In this document: positions 59,001 through 64,000 of the stretch, piece after piece | Numbering within the stretch: position 1 is the first letter of the stretch | How the letters are laid out: each line of letters begins with the position of its first letter | Assembly (NCBI GenBank): GCA_038049695.1 | Contig: CP142453.1 | Span: 130,893,001 to 130,957,000 of the forward strand | Length of the DNA: 64,000 nt | Direction of reading: 5' to 3' | From: Cinnamomum chago | Taxonomy: Eukaryota > Streptophyta > Magnoliopsida > Laurales > Lauraceae | The notes under the pieces: generated by a model | Databases searched by the model: none | Told to the model about the DNA's origin: nothing | The model's input: only the letters and a program-made list of their open reading frames with translations | Translations under genes and position numbers: made by a program

Positions 59001-60041
59001 CCGTCACGGTTTGCTAGATTCTCTCTCCTTTCCATTTCTTTCTGCCAATATATTTATTGCTATTAATGCTACTAGCAGTATTCAATCAATTAGAGCAGGT
59101 AGATGGCTCCTTTCTCATCATCTTTTATTGCAATCTATTAATTTTGCAATCTCACCTTCACCAATGTCTCATGCTTCCACATCTCCATCCCCTTGTATAA
59201 GGATCTTGAAGAAGTACCTGAAACATACATACACAAAAATACATACAAGTAAGAAAATCATCAGATCAGAACAACTACAAATTGGAAAAAAAAAATTGCT
59301 CCACAAGAAGGTTGCACATGGGAGTTGAGTTGGAGCGCCAACCAATGAAAAGTATGATGATGAGGACAGTGATGAGCCAGTAAGGAAAGACTACGCTCAA
59401 AGCAACCCCGATCGTGATGCCCAACATGAGCATGGGCTGGAAGAGGAGAGCGAGATCATAATCGATGATTGGGACGTTCTTCGATGGGTGTGCCACTCGG
59501 AGATTGTACCATACGGACGACGCAGATGCCCCCATGATCATACCTGTGCCAATTCCAGAGCATTTCTCAAAGTTTGATCAGTACATCGCCCACTTTGTTT
59601 AGATCATTGATGAATAATATAAGAAAAAGACTTGAAAGAGAGGAAGAGAAAGCATTACATTTAGAAAGAGCAGCAGCAGATTTGGTATCAAATCCAACGA
59701 TTAGATTGAGCATGGGCACAAAGATCCCACCACCCCCAACACCACCCACAGTGCCACAAGCCGACCCCATGAATCCTATTACAGTCATCAAAATCGTCCT
59801 CCAATTGAATCTGAGTTTCTGTAGAGAGAGAACAATAGCATTGTTGTATTTACACACAAACACACAACACACAGAGAGAGAGAGAGAGAGAGAGAGGACT
59901 TACTGGCCATACTCTGGCGCTATGAGTTAGGATGTGGGTGTGAGAGAAGGAAGGGTGTTTTGGGTTGGAAAGGAATGTAAGGGAGAAGATGGCAAGCAAG
60001 AAAGCTGAGAGTAGATAGATGAGAAATCCTTTGGTTCCCAT
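53003..60041 (-). CDS. TauE/SafE-family (sulfite exporter-like) membrane protein, twelve exons, 451 aa
   Basis: Exons in transcript order: 59904-60041, 59659-59818, 59343-59543, 59156-59217, 58996-59041, 58516-58571, 57824-57910, 57665-57715, 56888-57127, 54178-54271, 53289-53429 and 53003-53082. All join in frame. The protein starts with a signal-anchor-like hydrophobic segment ([19 protein letters not shown]) and has two homologous halves. Each half begins with a glycine motif ([14 protein letters not shown] at about 68-81; [18 protein letters not shown] at 320-337) inside a multi-helix block. Family blocks seen are [56 protein letters not shown] and the end [10 protein letters not shown]. 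Plant members are integral membrane proteins of poorly known substrate; sulfur-compound export is the bacterial role. Introns 7 and 8 appear to use GC donors (AAG|GCCAGT and CAG|GCAAGT); the first is a weak site. Confidence 0.92.
54272..56604 (-). other. TauE gene intron 9, left part
   Basis: Noncoding intron of 2616 bp (to 56887). A short (GA)n run lies near 55781-55799. No gene or defined element other than the SINE described separately. Confidence 0.5.
56605..56787 (+). mobile_element. SINE with 14-bp target duplication and poly(A) tail
   Basis: Flanked by TTGTTATAAAGGAA (56591-56604) and TTGTTGTAAAGGAA (56788-56801; one mismatch). The head has an A-box-like GTAGTTCAGTTAGTC and a B-box-like GTAGGTTTAAAACTGC. 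The tail is an A run at about 56766-56783. The 3' half (TTATCCGGTTTACC, GAAGGATTAATTCAGCCC, AAACCCTCCTATAG) matches the SINE at 34.3-34.5 kb. It lies in intron 9 of the TauE gene, antisense to it. Confidence 0.8.
57300..57535. repeat. Two-copy 73-bp repeat in TauE intron 8
   Basis: Two similar segments, about 57350-57420 and 57421-57500, share GGGTGCGG, CGCACTC.TTAAACC.CGGTG and AATAAAAATTGTGGGT. The ends GGGGCGGACAGAGGCAC and GTGCGCACCCTCGTCCCCC are rough inverses, so it may be a small inverted-repeat element, but no target duplication was seen. Confidence 0.4.
57599..57640 (-). repeat. Duplicate of the splice-donor half of TauE exon 8
   Basis: This 41-bp segment repeats the end of exon 8 (57663-57703), 64 bp further downstream in the intron. 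It still encodes [10 protein letters not shown] followed by the same GC splice donor. No AG acceptor precedes it closely, so it is probably not used as an exon. Confidence 0.7.
58131..58207 (-). mobile_element. tRNA-derived SINE head in TauE intron 6
   Basis: On the minus strand TAGCTTAATTGGTTGG fits a tRNA A-box, and CATGTTCAAGTCTG fits a B-box about 35 bases later. It does not fold into a full tRNA by eye. The 3' end and target duplication were not found, so the element length is unknown. Confidence 0.45.
59873..59896. repeat. (AG)12 microsatellite in TauE intron 1
   Basis: Twelve AG units lie seven bases inside the first intron's donor end; they read as a CT tract on the transcribed strand. 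Confidence 0.85.
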
Positions 60042-62016
60042 GGTTTCACACACCTACCCACCTCACTCAGGAGAGCATTAGAAAGCCTTTGAAATAAATA
60101 GACCCAGGCAAGAGAGAGAAAAGGGAAGGTCTGGACTAAGGTCTAAGGACGGACCCGCTAACTTTCTAATCATGAGTTAATTTCGTCCTCCTCCATCATG
60201 TTATGGAGTAGATTTAGAAGTTTTTCACTATTAGAAGTTGTACCTAGAATTGTTATTATTTTATTATTCATGTCATTAGAGATGACAAGGCTCCCCCGAC
60301 CGACTGCAGGAGTTTTAAATTTTTTAAGAATATTTTATGGTTTGTTAAGTATATGATTATAAGTCTAAAAAAAAAAAGTATATGATTATAAGAATTTTTT
60401 TTTATTCATCTAAGGAGATTGGATGTAGCTGATTTGACATCTACTTCCCAACGTAGCATCAAAACACGATTTTGGTGTTTGGTGCAAAAGATGGAATCTG
60501 GATTCAAAAAATAAATATTGTTTAACTGAGTTTTTCTAATGTCTTTTTGGATGAATGCCGTACAAGATTGTGCAAGAACTTAAAATATTGATATAGAGGC
60601 TGGAAAGAACCTGCGGCAACATGAGACAAACAAACCCTCTGCAGGTGTGTATGTGGATTTGGGGTGGGGCCTATATAATTCTACCAAATGGTCTTTATTC
60701 TTACTTCAAAAGCCCTCAAGTGAAAATGGCTATGCATATGTACTTAAATTTATCTCTGTGCAGTAATCAGGTAGGGTATGATTGGATCTATCATATGATA
60801 CCTGTTTGTTTGTATTAGGAGTAGAAGAGGAGTGAAATATCACTGTAGGATGAAGTTAGAGAAGAGTAGGTGAAAGGGAAGGTTGACTTCTTGTAGGCAA
60901 CCTAACTATGAAATGCAGGAACACAATAAAGTTCAAAACAGGAAAATCTGGCGTCCTTTTAAAATTTGGTGAACTTAATGATATTAAAGATGATACTTTG
61001 GAATTTACATGAAGATGAGTCTTCTTTGATCATGGGACATTAAATTGAAAGCCTATCCAAAATAAATATTTCATTATAACATGGAAAAAAAGTCCTGCTG
61101 AAAAGATGTCACACGCTAAGATTTATGTGCACATCAACCCAACTCACTCACTACCCCCAACATTTTGAATTGGCAGTGGCCCCAATTTGACCCTTATAAA
61201 TTTACTTTTTAAAAATATTGTTGATTGCTAAGGGTTTATGCATATCCTTTTCTCATTTGCCATAACAAGCAATTTCAGTTTGCCATAGTATATGCTTTAA
61301 TTGACGGCTCTTCTCGTAACATTGTACCCTTTATCTTAGGACCTTTGTACCTTTCATTTTGGTCTAGCATTTTATCCAACTGCACCCATGAGCCTTTATA
61401 TTAGGCATGTTTGGGTAATGTCTTCTGAGAGGAATCCTCTCTGATTTTTCTCGATTTCAAGAAAAATCCAAATTTGGGTGAATAGAAAAAAAGTAAGAGA
61501 GGATTTTTCGAATCCTCTAGACCCATCAAAAACCTTCTCTTCCATTGATTTCTCTATCTCCACTTCTCCCATCAAATTTTGCAAATCCACAAAGCCAAAG
61601 AAGCACTTAAGGTATAAAAGTGACTCATCTCATGTGTTTTTCAAACTTAGAATGAAGTGATTCCTCCCTTTAAAAATCCTCAGAGATAAAAGCATTGATC
61701 CAGAGGAATGAAAGAATCCTCCAAAGGATTCCTCCCTATTCACCAAACGTGTACTCAAAGGAGATATGCACCCAAAGACAGCAAACAAAGCCCCCCCTTC
61801 ATGAAAGGGGTTATAGTGCTATACCAGTCTCCAGATGGAATTGCTTACGTTGAACACAAAAACCATGTGTACATTATTTGATAATAAATGGTCAAGTCAG
61901 TCCAAGAACCTAATAGAGATCTAGGTGGGTAAGAGAGAAGATTAGAGAAGGAGTTAAAAAAAAACATCAAATGTTTGCCAGAACAGTATTCACATGTAAT
62001 TAATGCATCAGTGGTG
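60042..62016. other. Upstream region of the TauE gene and intergenic DNA
   Basis: The first part should hold the 5' UTR and promoter of the TauE/SafE gene (minus strand), but no motif can be assigned with confidence. The rest is AT-rich with no recognised gene; the open frames around 60.6 and 61.4-61.7 kb have no family likeness. Confidence 0.45.
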
Positions 62017-62138
62017 CTGCGGACCCTGACTGGGAGCCCGGGCTCCCATGGGTCCGTTGGATCCCAGGGGCGGTTGGGATCCAACGGATCCCATGGGAGC
62101 CGGGCTCCCATCCGGGCTCCCCCAGTCGGGGTCTGTAG
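62017..62138. mobile_element. GC-rich hairpin element (MITE-like)
   Basis: A 122-bp near-palindrome. The ends CTGCGGACCCTGACTGGG and CCCAGTCGGGGTCTGTAG are imperfect inverted repeats, and the core around CCGTTGGATCCCA and TGGGATCCAACGG is perfect. Repeats of GGGAGCCCGGGCTCCC occur in each arm. It stands out from AT-rich flanks. No target duplication was found, so class is unassigned. Confidence 0.6.
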
Positions 62139-62346
62139 ACATAATCTTAATGCATAACCCTCTCACATATATATTCCTCAAGCTGGCATTATTATCAATC
62201 TGAACTTGATGTGACAATGGCCTGTCATTGGATTATCATATTGAGCGACATTTTAATTTTCTTCCTTTCTTTCACACCCTTCCAACAGAAAAGGTGCGTG
62301 CGGTTTTTTTTTTTTTCTAAATCAAGACTTAAAGAGGATGGAGGAT

Positions 62347-63500
62347 TTTAAAAAAAAAACGATTTACGTGACCAGTTGGCCTAAAAGATAATTATAATCG
62401 ACCTTACATTATATCAATTATTTTACTTAAAAATGTGTTTTTTTTAGCAGTTTCAACTAGTGTCCCTAGCGACCTTAGTTTTATTATGTTAAGGGTCATG
62501 AGACCATGCGGTGTACACAAAATAGAACAATATAGGCGTCTTTCCTCGTATTTCGTTGCCAACAAGTCTATTTTCCTTCACCGCATTCATCTGTGCCCAT
62601 TTCTTTCGACCCAGCCGTCCAACTATGGTCCCCTCCAACATTCTCTTCGTCTGCTGCTCCTGCTCCTCGCCCTCCTACCAACCGTGGTCCCCTCCTACAT
62701 CTTCTCTTTAAAAATTAAGTGTCTTTTTTTATGGTGGGGGAGAGTATATGAGCAAAAGGATCAAATCTTTACCAATGAACAGTGGGATCTTAGATTAAAT
62801 CTCGTCCCTACACACCCAAACAAAATAGGTAAGCAGAAAGGAAACACCATTCCTTGGTTGAGACCGGTCCTTTGATGATGTTTAATGCTTTCATGCCTCG
62901 ATTTTGGCTTGATGCATTCTCTACCGCAAAATACCTAATTAACAGAATGCCAATGTGGCATTTGTGCTCCATATCCCCTTGGCAGAAGTTGTTTCATCAA
63001 CAACCAGACTAATACGCACTCGGTCTTTGGTAGTGCCTGCTTCCCATAGTTGAGATCCTATACTCAACGTAAATTAGAACCAAGAACCAACTATTGTGTG
63101 TTTCATGGATATAGCCTTAATAACAAAGGCTGTCATTGTTTAGAGATATCCACAGTTGGTAGAAGGGCGAGGAGCAGGAGCAGCAGACGAAGAGGATGTT
63201 GGAGGGGACCATAGTTGGATGGCTGGATCGGAAGAAATGGGCGCAGACAAACGTGGTGAAGGAAAATAGATTTGTTGACAACGAAACACGAAGAAACATG
63301 CATATTTTATTCTAATTTGTATACACCGCAGGTTCGTTAGAGACCTTTAGCGTCACAAAACTAAGGTTGCTAGGGACGCTAATTGAAACTGCTAAAAAAA
63401 ACACATTTTCAAGCAAAATGATTGATCTAGTCTAAAGTTGGTTAAAATGATCTTTTAGGCCAACTGGTCACCGAAAGTTTTTTTTTTTTTTTTTAATCCT
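62347..63500. repeat. Large inverted repeat with ~330-bp arms
   Basis: The left arm (about 62347-62690) and right arm (about 63155-63500) are inverted copies around a ~465-bp spacer. Matching stretches include GTGACCAGTTGGCCTAAAAG, TTTTTTTTAGCAGTTTCAA, CCAACTATGGTCCCCTCCAA and TCGTCTGCTGCTCC. The arms differ at roughly one base in ten. No transposase is seen, and the frames in the arms (Leu/Ser/Cys-rich) are not convincing proteins. Confidence 0.75.
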
Positions 63501-64000
63501 TAAGAGGATAAGAATAGCTTTATGCATTTGAGAACGTGTTGTAAGAAGGAACTTTTTTGGGATTTTGCCCAAAAATCCCCTTAAACGTAGTGAAGACCAA
63601 AAAAGGCCATGTACGGAGATATAGCTACTTGTTTCCTTCTTCTTTCTCTTTTTTTTTTTTTTTTCGTTTGCTTTGTTGAGCGGCAATATCACAGTTTGTG
63701 ATAGAGTGTGAGGTAGTACGCCACTCAACAAAATAAAAGAAGAAGAAGAAATGAGCAGCCATATCCCCACTCAGGGCTTTTTTAGTGATCGCTAGCTAAG
63801 TCAAAGAGATTTTTTTTGTAAAATTCTCAAAAAAAACTATTATCTCACTTTTTGGCCCACCAGGATACATTGAATAAAATGGATAGAGAGGACAATAATG
63901 GGTCTGATTTTAATTAGGACCTAGCGAAGAAACACTCTAATTAGATCATCATAAGTTCATAACCCTTGATTCTAAGACTTCGGGGATTAATATTCTTAGG
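63501..64000. other. Right edge, no gene seen
   Basis: AT-rich DNA with T homopolymers (63479-63494 and 63650-63664). No gene or element boundary. Confidence 0.45.

Overview
The window is nuclear DNA of a flowering plant. The genes have many GT-AG introns, the intergenic DNA is AT-rich and noncoding, and plant transposable elements are common (Ty3/gypsy, TRIM, SINE, RTE-type LINE, hAT, Helitron-like). The proteins match families known from Arabidopsis. I cannot fix the species; nothing suggests bacterial, organellar or viral-genome DNA.

Layout. (1) 1-3.9 kb, minus strand: exon 1 of an HPR3-like hydroxypyruvate reductase gene that runs off the left edge, then a frameshifted exon-1-only paralogue and two further fragments of the same unit. 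(2) 4.5-18.5 kb, minus strand: a five-exon plastid HPP-family membrane protein gene (NITR2-like). Its third intron holds a complete, young 11.5-kb Tat-type gypsy retrotransposon (5682-17148) with 5-bp target duplications. The element has gag-pol on the plus strand with one in-frame stop, a 55-bp tandem array, and a spliced antisense ORF on the minus strand. (3) 20.8-29.8 kb, minus strand: a two-exon RRM protein gene whose 8.4-kb intron holds Helitron-type termini and a 3.1-kb foldback element with ~1-kb arms. (4) 30-40 kb: gene-free, with a Helitron-like end, a TRIM, a G/C-tract region, a SINE, a solo LTR and two direct copies of a Helitron-like element. (5) 40.7-48.6 kb, plus strand: a four-exon SR-protein kinase gene with a 6-kb intron carrying a LINE remnant, followed by a hAT-type nonautonomous element (49.6-50.5 kb). 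(6) 53.0-60.0 kb, minus strand: a twelve-exon TauE/SafE-family membrane protein gene with two SINE-type insertions in introns and two consecutive GC-AG introns. (7) 60-64 kb: noncoding, with a GC-rich hairpin element and a ~350-bp-arm inverted repeat.

The five host genes are ordinary unrelated single genes; I see no shared pathway. The reconstructed exon joins all keep reading frame (HPP 238 aa, RRM 187 aa, SRPK 551 aa, TauE 451 aa). Most of the interest lies in how mobile elements sit inside these introns. I found no clear new defence or biosynthetic system. All similarity calls are by eye.
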